A DNA stretch of 10,925 nt, taken from positions 1-10,925 of the forward strand of contig JACQUT010000124.1 of the NCBI GenBank assembly GCA_016267585.1. The letters run 5' to 3'. Source of the DNA: Cyanobacteria bacterium NC_groundwater_1444_Ag_S-0.65um_54_12. GTDB lineage: Bacteria > Cyanobacteriota > Sericytochromatia > S15B-MN24 > VGJW01. The notes below the pieces were generated by a model. The model made no database searches. It had not been told where the DNA came from and saw only the letters and a program-made list of their open reading frames with translations. Of this stretch, positions 1 through 7,064 are shown piece after piece (within the stretch, counting starts at the first letter, position 1; each line of letters opens with the position of its first letter). The translations under genes were made by a program, and so were the position numbers.

Positions 1-30
1 GTTTAACACACTCCATAATGCTACAATTGA

Positions 31-35
31 AAGGA
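31..35 (+). promoter_or_regulatory. Ribosome-binding site deciding the lipoprotein start
   Basis: AAGGA 9 nt before the ATG at 45. It favours this start over the ATG at 18, and the resulting N-terminus is a clean lipoprotein signal peptide. Confidence 0.6.
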
Positions 36-44
36 ATTTTGCCA

Positions 45-581
45 ATGAAACGTGCGTTAGCGCAGCTCTCGGCAGTCGTCTTGCTGGCTGGTTGCGGCTT
101 TGCGCCGGGCCAAACGGTTTTGCAACAACAGCCTGCCTCGAGCTTGCGTTCTGCTAATTTCGAGGTCATGGCAGTGGAAGATGGCACCGCCAGTCTTGCT
201 GCCAACCCGCAAGAGGGTAAATTTACCAAGTTATACGAGCGTCTTGATGCCGATCATGACGGAAAAATCACTTTCGAAGAGTTCAAAGCCATGGACAGTA
301 AGCGTAAGCTAAACGAGGAGCGGCTGAAAGCATTTTTCGATCGTCTAGATGCTAACCATGATGGCGTATTAACCATTGAAGAGCTGAAACCGCTAAAAGA
401 TAAAGCCAAGGATAAGATGCACGGTCCTGGCAAGCAGCATTGCGGCATGCCGGGGAAAGGCGGTTGGGGTAGACCGTCCGGCGATTTCAAGCCTGGTAAT
501 TTCCGGATGCCTATCGGTAAGGGACGTTGGTGGCGTCCGGATGCTACTCCCAGTCTGACGCCCGAAGCCTCCGGTTCATAA
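45..581 (+). CDS. EF-hand calcium-binding lipoprotein
   Basis: Predicted 178-residue lipoprotein. The start at 45 is chosen over the in-frame ATG at 18 because AAGGA (31-35) lies 9 nt upstream and the product then begins directly with a lipoprotein signal: basic MKR, a hydrophobic stretch, and the lipobox LAGC with Cys17 as the lipidated residue. Two canonical EF-hand loops follow: residues 68-79 (D68, D70, D72, G73, E79) and 102-113 (D102, N104, D106, G107, E113), about 34 residues apart, as in a paired EF-hand. All usual Ca-coordinating positions are filled. The tail (about 124-166) is rich in Gly, Lys, Arg, Trp and Pro with an HGPGKQHCGM stretch that could bind another metal. It sits upstream of a two-component system from which it is separated by an inserted element. 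Ca binding is well supported by family knowledge; a sensory or accessory role for the neighbouring kinase is inference. Confidence 0.85.
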   Translation: MKRALAQLSAVVLLAGCGFAPGQTVLQQQPASSLRSANFEVMAVEDGTASLAANPQEGKFTKLYERLDADHDGKITFEEFKAMDSKRKLNEERLKAFFDRLDANHDGVLTIEELKPLKDKAKDKMHGPGKQHCGMPGKGGWGRPSGDFKPGNFRMPIGKGRWWRPDATPSLTPEASGS

Positions 582-582
582 A

Positions 583-590
583 AAGCTAAG
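583..590. repeat. Target-site duplication, left copy
   Basis: AAGCTAAG directly abutting the left inverted repeat; the same octamer abuts the right inverted repeat. The identity runs to 9 bp (AAGCTAAGG, 583-591 and 783-791) because the element's first base is also G, so the duplication is 8 bp if the ends are symmetric. Confidence 0.8.
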
Positions 591-605
591 GTAACTGCTC
601 ACCAG
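591..605 (+). repeat. Left terminal inverted repeat of the miniature element
   Basis: GTAACTGCTCACCAG, exactly complementary to 768-782. The match stops at both arm boundaries (606 and 767 no longer pair, nor do 590 and 783), as expected for transposon ends. Confidence 0.85.
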
Positions 606-767
606 TGTCGCTTTCTGGCTCTTGCCCAGCCGTGCAAGCACGTCCGGGAACCCTGTATCGATACTCTCCGCCGCCGGTGGCGTCAATTCTCTGGCCCCGT
701 GCCTCACGTACCTCTCCCCACAGTACGCTGCGGCCCAAGGCCGGAGGCTCGCGCTCTAGTAAGCCTC

Positions 768-782
768 CTGGTGAGCAGTTAC
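768..782 (-). repeat. Right terminal inverted repeat of the miniature element
   Basis: CTGGTGAGCAGTTAC, the perfect complement of the left end at 591-605, followed at once by the second copy of the target octamer. Confidence 0.85.
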
Positions 783-790
783 AAGCTAAG
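783..790. repeat. Target-site duplication, right copy
   Basis: AAGCTAAG directly after the right inverted repeat, identical to 583-590. An undecayed duplication and undecayed ends suggest a fairly recent insertion. Confidence 0.8.
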
Positions 791-810
791 GATCCTGGCA
801 GTTTGGCCTT

Positions 811-1500
811 ATGAGCAAAAAGCTACTGCTGATAGATGACGATCAAGAGCTGGCGCACCTGCTAGAGGATTTTCTGTCGTGCCACGGTTATACGCTTTGG
901 TGGTCAGATCGCCTCTCTGCTGCACATGACCATTTGCTGCAGCAACCCGATCTCATTCTTCTCGATATCATGTTGCCCGAGCAAAGCGGCTTCGAAGTCT
1001 GCAGCAAGTTGCGTTCGGCTGGCAACCCTACGCCGATAATCATGCTCACTGCCCGGAACGCAGATCCTGATAAGATTCATGGCCTGCGGCTGGGCGCAGA
1101 TGACTATCTGCCCAAACCCTTCAATCCACTGGAATTGCTGGCGCGCATCGAAGCGGTATTACGTCGAACTGGTCTGCCAGAGACCAAACAAGCTCAGTGG
1201 CTGGAGGATTACTCAGGACCCAGGCTCGATCCCGATCGCCGGATGCTGTACTTGGCAGATCGTGAGGTGGTATTGACACCTTACGAGTATCGCTTGCTAG
1301 AGGCCATGATCGCGGCACCCGGCCGAGTTTTTAGCCGAGACCAGATGCTGGATCTGCTCGATGATACCGGCACTTACGATAGCTTCGATCGTGCCATAGA
1401 TATTCATGTCAGCCGCTTGCGCAACAAAATAGAGGCAAATCCTCGCCAACCAGAGCATTTAATTACCGTGCGCGGGGTAGGATACCGTTTCGAGTGTTGA
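811..1500 (+). CDS. OmpR/PhoB-family response regulator
   Basis: A 229-residue DNA-binding response regulator of normal family length. The receiver domain (about 3-118) has the acidic pocket D9/D10/D11, the phospho-acceptor D52 in LLDIMLP, the switch T80 in MLTAR, and K102 in the LPKPF motif. The C-terminal winged helix (about 135-229) ends with the typical RGVGYRFE. It should be phosphorylated by the kinase encoded next to it and act as a cytoplasmic transcription factor, probably on this operon. The start at 811 gives a normal receiver N-terminus, and a stop at 787-789 rules out an upstream extension. There is no good ribosome-binding site: the nearest, AAGGA at 788-792, is 18 nt away and lies at the junction with the inserted element. 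The gene overlaps the kinase gene by 7 nt. Its targets are not known. Confidence 0.93.
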   Translation: MSKKLLLIDDDQELAHLLEDFLSCHGYTLWWSDRLSAAHDHLLQQPDLILLDIMLPEQSGFEVCSKLRSAGNPTPIIMLTARNADPDKIHGLRLGADDYLPKPFNPLELLARIEAVLRRTGLPETKQAQWLEDYSGPRLDPDRRMLYLADREVVLTPYEYRLLEAMIAAPGRVFSRDQMLDLLDDTGTYDSFDRAIDIHVSRLRNKIEANPRQPEHLITVRGVGYRFEC

Positions 1501-2849
1501 TTCGCTCCCTGGTACTCAAAATATATTTGTTTGCATTCATTGCTCTGCTGGTTATTTTCGGAAGCTCGCTGCTGACTGGAAGATTACTCGTAGATCAAAG
1601 CCGGCGGGAAACTTTCCGGCAAATCGGCATTGACCAATCATTGTTTATCGGCCGTGAACTGGCAGCCAGCATACCAGCGCATTCGACTGCACCGCGTAGA
1701 CCCGACGCTCAGCGAATGGCTGAGCTGTCGCGTGCCCTGCATACCAGACTCAGCTTCGTGCCATGGTCAGAGTCCGGAGCTTATCCCGCGGCTCTGAAAG
1801 AACACCAAATAGTCAGAGCGAACAATGCTGACCACCCAGCACGCCAGCTTGTGCGCTCCTACTGGGTACGCCTGACTAGCGCCGGACAGCCAGTTGGCGC
1901 TCTACGCATAGAATCGCAATTGCCGCGGCCCTCGCACCAGAACAAGCCATTGCTGGTTGCCGGCTTTATAATGGTGATAGCTGGTTTAGTTACCATTCCG
2001 CCCCTGATAGTTTGGGTAATACGACCCCTGCGACGCATGGTAGCCGTGGCCCAGCGCTTGAGCGAGGGTGATTTTCAAAAGCCCGTAAAAGTGGATCGCC
2101 GTGATGAATTCGGTGAACTGGAGCGTTCTTTCGAAGCATTGCGCTTGCGTATCCAGCAAATGCTAGCACAGCGCGATCGCTTGCTTTCCGACATCTCGCA
2201 CGAGCTCAAGGGACCACTTTCGCGCATGACGATCGCCCTGGCCTTGGTGCGGATCAATATCGACGATCCCGAGCCAGCGAAAGCCAGGTCTTATCTGGAC
2301 GAAGCCGAGCATCAGGTCAATTTGCTCGAAGATCTCATCAATGAGTTATTGGCCTTCGCGAGAGGCAAATTTCCCGAGGGTCGAAGCCCGACTTCGCTGG
2401 AACTGGCATCCCTGGCCAGCGAGGCGATAGAGCAGCGACGGATGCAGTGGCAGCAAAAATCGCTGGTCATGGAATGTCAGTTTACCCCGGCTACGGTGAT
2501 CGGCGATCGGCACCTCTTGGTGCGCGCCATTGGCAATCTGCTAGATAATGCTATCAAGTATTCTCCGGCTGGCGAACGTATCACCATCGTGGTCGGGATA
2601 GCGGAGCACGATGCGGCGCTCCGCGTGACGGATAACGGACCGGGCATACCAGAGTTCGAGCTGCCACATATTTTCGAGCCTTTCTACCGTCCTGACGTCG
2701 CACGAACGCGCGGTACCGGCGGTGTAGGGTTGGGATTGGCCATCGTTCAAGCTATCATAGAGAGCCATGGGGGAACTGTCTGGCTGAAGTCCGCTCCCGG
2801 CAACGGGACTACTGCCCAGCTACTATTACCGGCGCAATTGAAAACTTGA
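1494..2849 (+). CDS. Membrane sensor histidine kinase, partner of the adjacent regulator
   Basis: A 451-residue inner-membrane kinase. TM1 is at about 8-29, a periplasmic sensor domain of about 120 residues follows (30-152), then TM2 at about 153-175 and a HAMP linker (176-228). The dimerisation/phospho-acceptor region carries H236 in DISHELKGPLSR. The ATPase domain has the N box (N347 to N352, NLLDNA), the G1 box DNGPG (380-384), the F box FEPFYRP (394-400) and the Gly-rich G2 box GVGLGL (410-415), so it looks catalytically complete. The start is GTG at 1494 with AGGA at 1479-1482; TTG at 1497 is an alternative. It overlaps the regulator gene, implying translational coupling. The overall layout is of the CpxA/EnvZ/RstB type. 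The periplasmic domain is not one I recognise; the EF-hand lipoprotein could be its ligand or accessory. Confidence 0.92.
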   Translation: MLIRSLVLKIYLFAFIALLVIFGSSLLTGRLLVDQSRRETFRQIGIDQSLFIGRELAASIPAHSTAPRRPDAQRMAELSRALHTRLSFVPWSESGAYPAALKEHQIVRANNADHPARQLVRSYWVRLTSAGQPVGALRIESQLPRPSHQNKPLLVAGFIMVIAGLVTIPPLIVWVIRPLRRMVAVAQRLSEGDFQKPVKVDRRDEFGELERSFEALRLRIQQMLAQRDRLLSDISHELKGPLSRMTIALALVRINIDDPEPAKARSYLDEAEHQVNLLEDLINELLAFARGKFPEGRSPTSLELASLASEAIEQRRMQWQQKSLVMECQFTPATVIGDRHLLVRAIGNLLDNAIKYSPAGERITIVVGIAEHDAALRVTDNGPGIPEFELPHIFEPFYRPDVARTRGTGGVGLGLAIVQAIIESHGGTVWLKSAPGNGTTAQLLLPAQLKT

Positions 2850-2861
2850 TAACTATCCACC

Positions 2862-2867
2862 AGGAAG
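2862..2867 (+). promoter_or_regulatory. Ribosome-binding site deciding the exbB start
   Basis: AGGAAG 8 nt before GTG 2876. This spacing suits the GTG better than TTG 2846 (which lies upstream of the site) or ATG 2891 (23 nt away). Confidence 0.5.
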
Positions 2868-2875
2868 TGATTTCG

Positions 2876-3541
2876 GTGCAAGAACAACCCATGAACCTAC
2901 ATCAAATCATCAATGCCCTGGGAGCCAGCGGTGGTGACTGGGTCCTCTGGGTCCTCGTCGCTTGTTCGATCTTGTCCATCGCGGTTATCGTGGATCGTGC
3001 CTTTTACTTCGTCATGAATCGCGAGTCAGCAGATCTGATTGGCCGGGGCATCGATTACCTGGCGCGCGGTGATCGCGCTGCGGCAAACTCACTCGGTAAT
3101 GGGCCGATTGGCAGGTTGTTCCAAGCCGCCACGGCATCCTGGCCTCTCGGGCCAGAACGCATGCGCGCAGCTCTCTCGGCACATCGTCTCCGGGAACGGG
3201 CTGTTGCCGAGCGAGGCCTCATCCTGCTAGGTACCCTGGGTAATAATGCACCTTTCATCGGCCTGTTCGGCACCGTGCTGGGCATCATTCGAGCCTTTCA
3301 CGATCTGGGACTGGCGAATTCCCAAGGACCAGCAGCGGTCATGACCGGCATCTCCGAAGCTTTGGTGGCTACTGCCGTTGGAATATTGGTGGCAATTCCG
3401 GCAGTCATCGCTTACAATCTCTGCCAGCGACATATCAGGATCATGGGCTACCGCCTCGAGGAAGCCATTGCTGCCATCAGCGCACTGGCTATGGCCGATA
3501 CGGCACCGACAGCGCTAAAGGCAGATCATGCGATCCGCTAG
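2876..3541 (+). CDS. exbB: ExbB-type proton-channel subunit of the TonB complex
   Basis: MotA/TolQ/ExbB-family inner-membrane protein that, with ExbD, uses the proton gradient to energise TonB. TM1 is at about 22-44, a cytoplasmic segment carries the helical region around 90-115, and TM2-TM3 span about 115-181 with the family signature GTLGNNAPFIGLFGTVLGI and a later AVGILVAIPAVIAYN. Length (221 residues) is normal. The start is taken as GTG at 2876, which has AGGAAG (2862-2867) 8 nt upstream. A TTG at 2846 overlaps the kinase stop, and an internal ATG at 2891 is also possible. The 3' end overlaps exbD by 14 nt. Given the TonB and receptor genes downstream, ExbB is more likely than TolQ or MotA. 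Confidence 0.9.
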   Translation: MQEQPMNLHQIINALGASGGDWVLWVLVACSILSIAVIVDRAFYFVMNRESADLIGRGIDYLARGDRAAANSLGNGPIGRLFQAATASWPLGPERMRAALSAHRLRERAVAERGLILLGTLGNNAPFIGLFGTVLGIIRAFHDLGLANSQGPAAVMTGISEALVATAVGILVAIPAVIAYNLCQRHIRIMGYRLEEAIAAISALAMADTAPTALKADHAIR

Positions 3542-3926
3542 TGATGAAGATGCCATCGTTGACATCAATGTCACGCCGCTGGTGGATGTGGCGCTGGTGT
3601 TGCTGATTATTTTCCTGGCTACCAGCTACCTGATCGCCCAGCAAAGTCTCAAGGTCGAGCTACCGAAAGCAGCTCGTACCACGGCAACCGAAGCTCGCAC
3701 CATCGGCGTGGTGGTCAAGGCGGACGGTCGCATTCTCTTGGATGGCGCTAGTATCGAGCCCGCTGCACTGGTAGAGGAGCTAGCGGCACGCCAAGCTACC
3801 AGGCCGAATATCTCGGTCCTGATAGGGGCCGATCGCCAGGTACCACACGGACGGGTGGTAGAAGTCATGGACGCCGTCCGGATTGCCGGTATCGAGCGCT
3901 TGGCCTTTGCGGTCGAAAGGAAATAG
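3528..3926 (+). CDS. exbD: ExbD/TolR-type subunit of the TonB complex
   Basis: A 132-residue ExbD-family protein with a short cytoplasmic N-terminus, one TM (about 18-37) and a periplasmic domain. The TM opens with the signature VTPLVDVALVLLIIF, in which D20 matches the protonatable Asp of ExbD/TolR proteins. The periplasmic part holds the expected KADGRILLDG and a C-terminal IGADRQVPHGRVVEVMDAVRIAGI stretch shared by the family. It overlaps exbB by 14 nt and ends 4 nt before the TonB start codon. It is expected to form the proton channel with ExbB. Confidence 0.92.
   Translation: MRSASDEDAIVDINVTPLVDVALVLLIIFLATSYLIAQQSLKVELPKAARTTATEARTIGVVVKADGRILLDGASIEPAALVEELAARQATRPNISVLIGADRQVPHGRVVEVMDAVRIAGIERLAFAVERK
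3916..3921 (+). promoter_or_regulatory. Ribosome-binding site deciding a TTG start for tonB
   Basis: AAAGGA at the very end of exbD, 9 nt before TTG 3931. No ATG or GTG in a suitable position gives a full membrane anchor, so this site supports the TTG start. Confidence 0.6.
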
Positions 3927-3930
3927 CGCG

Positions 3931-4689
3931 TTGCCAGCGCCTTCCCGGTCACAGCTGCCTGTCGTGCTGGCCATATCTCTGGCCGTGCATGTGGCAGCGG
4001 GCGGCTGGCTGATGAGTATTCCTGTGGGCCGCCAGTTCCTCGCCCGCATAATTCCCATACAGGTGGTCGAAAAACCAAAGCCGCTCACCCGCAAACCACC
4101 CCGGCGCCAAAAGCCACCACCACCCAATTTGAAACGAGCTGCCAGGGTTGCCAAGCTACTGCCACCGCCCAGACCTGCTGTGCTATCACCACCTGGCACG
4201 GATCGAATTGCCGGGTTTGGCAGCGGACCGCCCCAGGCCGGTGGTGGGACCCTCGAGGTTCCGGTTGGCGAAACCATCGAGACGCCTGCCACCCTCTCAT
4301 TCACACCGTCAGCTTCCGCCATGCCGTCGCCGCTGATCCTCACCTTTGCTGACGATGCGGAGAGCGCTGCGCTTTACCAGCTTCCCGCGCCGATCGGAGC
4401 TCTGCCAGCAGCCTTCCCGGAGATAGCACGGCTTTCCGGGGCCACGGGATCGGCTCTGGTAGAGGCCGACGTGCAGTCGGATGGCTCGGTGACAGCAGTT
4501 CGGCTAGTTCATGCCACCTCGGCACCTTTTGGCAAGGCAGCCACCGCAGCAGTACGACTGGCCCGCTTTCGTCCAGCCACGCGATCTGGTATTCCGGTCG
4601 CTTGCACTATTAGATTGCCCATCAACTTCGAGCTATCGGCAAGCGAGACCGCAATATCTGCTCCACCCGAGGTTTCGTTTACCAAATGA
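3931..4689 (+). CDS. tonB: TonB energy transducer
   Basis: A 252-residue TonB-family protein linking the ExbBD motor to an outer-membrane receptor. The TTG at 3931 is chosen because AAAGGA (3916-3921) lies 9 nt upstream, and because the TM then carries S16 and H20 (SLAVH), the exact spacing and numbering of the functional Ser and His in the E. coli TonB anchor. Domains: N-terminal anchor (about 10-29); Pro/Lys/Arg-rich periplasmic spacer (about 47-90, with KPPRRQKPPPP); a low-complexity linker; and a C-terminal TonB domain (about 165-240) with GSALVEADVQSDGSVTAVRL and a late RFRPA motif. It follows exbD by 4 nt and its stop overlaps the first possible receptor start (ATGA), so it belongs to a dedicated set. 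An upstream TTG at 3883 would add 16 residues inside exbD and is unlikely. Confidence 0.9.
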   Translation: MPAPSRSQLPVVLAISLAVHVAAGGWLMSIPVGRQFLARIIPIQVVEKPKPLTRKPPRRQKPPPPNLKRAARVAKLLPPPRPAVLSPPGTDRIAGFGSGPPQAGGGTLEVPVGETIETPATLSFTPSASAMPSPLILTFADDAESAALYQLPAPIGALPAAFPEIARLSGATGSALVEADVQSDGSVTAVRLVHATSAPFGKAATAAVRLARFRPATRSGIPVACTIRLPINFELSASETAISAPPEVSFTK

Positions 4690-4739
4690 ACCGGTGGCCA
4701 GTCTCACTTAGTTTCTCGATCACTGCCAAAGGTCTCGCC

Positions 4740-7049
4740 ATGACAATGAGCAGATGCCTGGCGGTACTCGGCTTTCCGATCGCTTTTTTGGCGCTTCCGC
4801 TAGCGATGGTTGCTGCCACGCTCGAGGGCACGGTGCATGATAAACAAACCACAGAGCCTATAGCGGGAGCGACTATCACGGTGGTCGGGTCAGGGTCGGT
4901 CAGCCGCAGCGATCAGACCGGCCGCTTCGCCATGCCAGAGGTGCGCGCCGGCCAGCAGGCGATAAAGATCGAGGCTTCCGGTTACCTGCCGCTGGTGCTG
5001 AAAGATCTGCCCTTGCACGACGACAGGCCGGTGGTATTGCATGTCGAATTGCGCCGGGGATTCTTGCCGGTAAAACCAGCAATGGTGACCGCCAACAGTC
5101 CCAGCAAACTGGCCGAAATAGCGACCAGCCGGCGCTCGATCACGGGCGAAGAGGTAAGGCAAACTGCCGGAGCTCGCAATGACCCGATCTTGGCGATCGC
5201 CAATACCGCCGGCGTCAAATCTGCTGGTTTTTCTGGCGCCCCAGCGGTACGTGGCGGTGGCCCCAATGACAATCGTTATCTCATGGACGGCATCGAAATC
5301 GGCAATCCCTACCATTTTGGCGGGCTGGTCAGTGTTTTCAACGCTGGCACGATTTCCAAGGTCGATCTCTACTCGGGCGCCCTCCCGGCACGTCATGGCA
5401 ACGCACTATCGGCAGTTATCGCTGTCGAGACGCGTCCACCCCATACCAAGCGCATGAGCGGCATCATCGACTCCAACTTGCTATATTCCGAAGCTCTGAT
5501 CGAGGGCCCACTGGGTAAAGACGTCTCACTGGCGCTTGCTGGCCGCAGGAGTTACATCGATGTGGTGGCTGGTCCGCTGCTAGCATCGCTCCTGCCAGCC
5601 GGAACGGTGTTACCATACTTCACCGACTACCAGGGTAAATTGACCGCTCGCTTGCCCGGCGGCGGGTGGTTAGACCTGGTAGGCATCGGCGCCCAAGATG
5701 CGGCAAGAATCGTACTTCCGGAAGGCGGGGTAGGTAGGGGAATCGGCGAGGTATCACTGGATGGCGGCTATCGCAGTACCGGTGCGATATGGCGTCAGCC
5801 ATTCGGTGACACGCTTTCGCATCGCCTGACGCTCAACTACCAGGAACCTTACACCGATCTGCAAGTCGGGCGTTTTCTCAGCATCCAGGATTACCGGTAT
5901 CGCTGGACCATCGCTGACGAGCTGATGTGGCAGGCAGCTTGGCAGCACCAGCTGCGATTCGGGATGCGTTATGACACGATCAATTACCTGGCTCGCCGGC
6001 TCCAGCCTGACTTCACGCAATTCCGGCGCGCGGGCCGGGAACTGAATATCGGCCTGGGAGGAGGCGGCGCGACTGGACGGACGGCTACCGGCAGTGCTGG
6101 CCCGAACATTCCGACGGCCGAGGAAATCGAGAAGTTGCCCAAAAAAACCACCGACACTGCAGGCAATCAGAAAGTATATGGTGCCTATGTAGAAGAGGCC
6201 TGGCAACCAGTAGAACCGCTGACCCTGTCCCTTGGCCTGCGCTATGACAAGCTCCAGAGTACTGCCGAGAGCTGTTTCGGGCCACGGACCGGTCTGTCTT
6301 GGCGCATGGCTCCCGGCACCACCTTACGCTTGGCTTACGGTCAGCAGTACCAGTTTCCTGGCGAGGATCAACTGCTCCCAGGAACTGGCAATCCGGTCTT
6401 GCATGCAGCTTTTTCCAAGGACTATGTCGCTGGCGCTGATCATCAGCTAACTGATCAGCTGGGGGGACGGCTCGAGCTTTACTACCGGAACCTTTTTGGC
6501 CTGGTGGCGCCTGACCCCACAGCTAACTTCACCAACAGCGGAGCCGGAAGATCTTACGGTGCCGAACTGACGTTAGAAATTGCCGAGACGCTGGGTTGGT
6601 CCGGTTCGCTGGCTTTGACCCTCTCTCGCTCGTTTCGCACCCCAGCCGGCGAGCCGGAAATTCCTTACGAGTACGATCAACCGGTGGTGGCCAATCTGGT
6701 GGCCAAGGCGCCCAATTTCTGGGGCTGGTCACCCTCGCTCAAGCTGCGCTTTTCCTCGGGGAGACCCTACACACCGGTGATCGGCAGAAAACAAGAAGCT
6801 AATGGAACCTGGTCACCAGTGCGCGACGAGCGCAACTCTGAACACTTCCCGGATGGCATGGCTTGGTCCGCGCGCTGCGAGCGAACGATCGGACTTTTCG
6901 GCCTTGACGATCGTTTTTACCTGGAAGTCACGCAGCAAGCCGATGTTCTCGGGGTCGATTACGGTAAGGATTACGAACTGGCAGGACATCCTACGTTCAA
7001 CTATGGGCTACCGCCCTTACCCTACTTGGGTTACCAGATCCGATTCTGA
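4740..7049 (+). CDS. TonB-dependent outer-membrane receptor with N-terminal carboxypeptidase-regulatory-like domain
   Basis: A 769-residue TonB-dependent receptor. ATG 4740 has AAAGG (4728-4732) 7 nt upstream and gives a clean signal peptide (cleavage likely after residue 26, AMVAA); ATG 4686, overlapping the tonB stop, is an alternative that adds 18 residues. After the signal comes a carboxypeptidase-D-regulatory-like beta domain (about 27-102, LEGTVHD to the ASGYLPLVL region), a possible TonB box near MVTA (115-118), then a plug domain (about 128-233) with the VRGGGPNDNRYLMDGIEIGNPYHFGG and SGALPARHGNALS signatures. The rest is the barrel, closing with YLGYQIRF and a C-terminal Phe as in outer-membrane barrels. 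It lacks the extra N-terminal signalling (STN) domain of FecA-type transducers. The substrate cannot be read from sequence; receptors of this plug type are poorly characterised. Confidence 0.9.
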   Translation: MTMSRCLAVLGFPIAFLALPLAMVAATLEGTVHDKQTTEPIAGATITVVGSGSVSRSDQTGRFAMPEVRAGQQAIKIEASGYLPLVLKDLPLHDDRPVVLHVELRRGFLPVKPAMVTANSPSKLAEIATSRRSITGEEVRQTAGARNDPILAIANTAGVKSAGFSGAPAVRGGGPNDNRYLMDGIEIGNPYHFGGLVSVFNAGTISKVDLYSGALPARHGNALSAVIAVETRPPHTKRMSGIIDSNLLYSEALIEGPLGKDVSLALAGRRSYIDVVAGPLLASLLPAGTVLPYFTDYQGKLTARLPGGGWLDLVGIGAQDAARIVLPEGGVGRGIGEVSLDGGYRSTGAIWRQPFGDTLSHRLTLNYQEPYTDLQVGRFLSIQDYRYRWTIADELMWQAAWQHQLRFGMRYDTINYLARRLQPDFTQFRRAGRELNIGLGGGGATGRTATGSAGPNIPTAEEIEKLPKKTTDTAGNQKVYGAYVEEAWQPVEPLTLSLGLRYDKLQSTAESCFGPRTGLSWRMAPGTTLRLAYGQQYQFPGEDQLLPGTGNPVLHAAFSKDYVAGADHQLTDQLGGRLELYYRNLFGLVAPDPTANFTNSGAGRSYGAELTLEIAETLGWSGSLALTLSRSFRTPAGEPEIPYEYDQPVVANLVAKAPNFWGWSPSLKLRFSSGRPYTPVIGRKQEANGTWSPVRDERNSEHFPDGMAWSARCERTIGLFGLDDRFYLEVTQQADVLGVDYGKDYELAGHPTFNYGLPPLPYLGYQIRF

Positions 7050-7064
7050 TGATGAGGCCGGCCG

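Larger units (their letters stand above)
591..782. mobile_element. Non-autonomous miniature inverted-repeat element (IS66-like MITE)
   Basis: A 192-bp element. Its ends are perfect 15-bp inverted repeats, GTAACTGCTCACCAG at 591-605 and its exact complement at 768-782, and the bases directly outside (583-590 and 783-790) are the identical octamer AAGCTAAG. The interior has no credible gene but many short palindromes: CGTGC/GCACG with a 2-nt loop (631-642), GTATCGATAC (655-664), CGTAC/GTACG (707-711, 723-727) and CGGCC/GGCCG (731-743). Ends beginning GTAA together with an 8-bp target duplication are known hallmarks of the IS66 family, so assignment to a non-autonomous IS66 relative is a reasoned inference; no transposase is present. 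Removing the element and one octamer would leave only 29 nt between the lipoprotein stop and the regulator start, so it appears to have inserted inside an operon. Confidence 0.8.

Noticed and set aside
605..814. A 69-codon open frame inside the miniature element
   Set aside because: It starts at a GTG or similar codon inside the element, crosses the right terminal repeat, has no ribosome-binding site or recognisable motif, and is best explained as transposon-like noncoding DNA.
3780..4343. Long minus-strand open frame across exbD and tonB
   Set aside because: It is antisense to two well-supported genes, is low-complexity (Gly-rich opposite the Pro-rich TonB spacer), and shows no family motif.
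6435..6461. Clustered palindromes (GCTGATCATCAGC and CTGATCAG) in the receptor gene
   Set aside because: They lie inside a normal barrel coding region (residues ADHQLTDQLG) and are easily explained by codon choice; there is no flanking repeat or regulatory context.
7050..7064. GGCCGGCC palindrome between the convergent receptor and STAS genes as a terminator
   Set aside because: The 15-bp gap holds no loop and no T-run on either strand, so it does not look like an intrinsic terminator.
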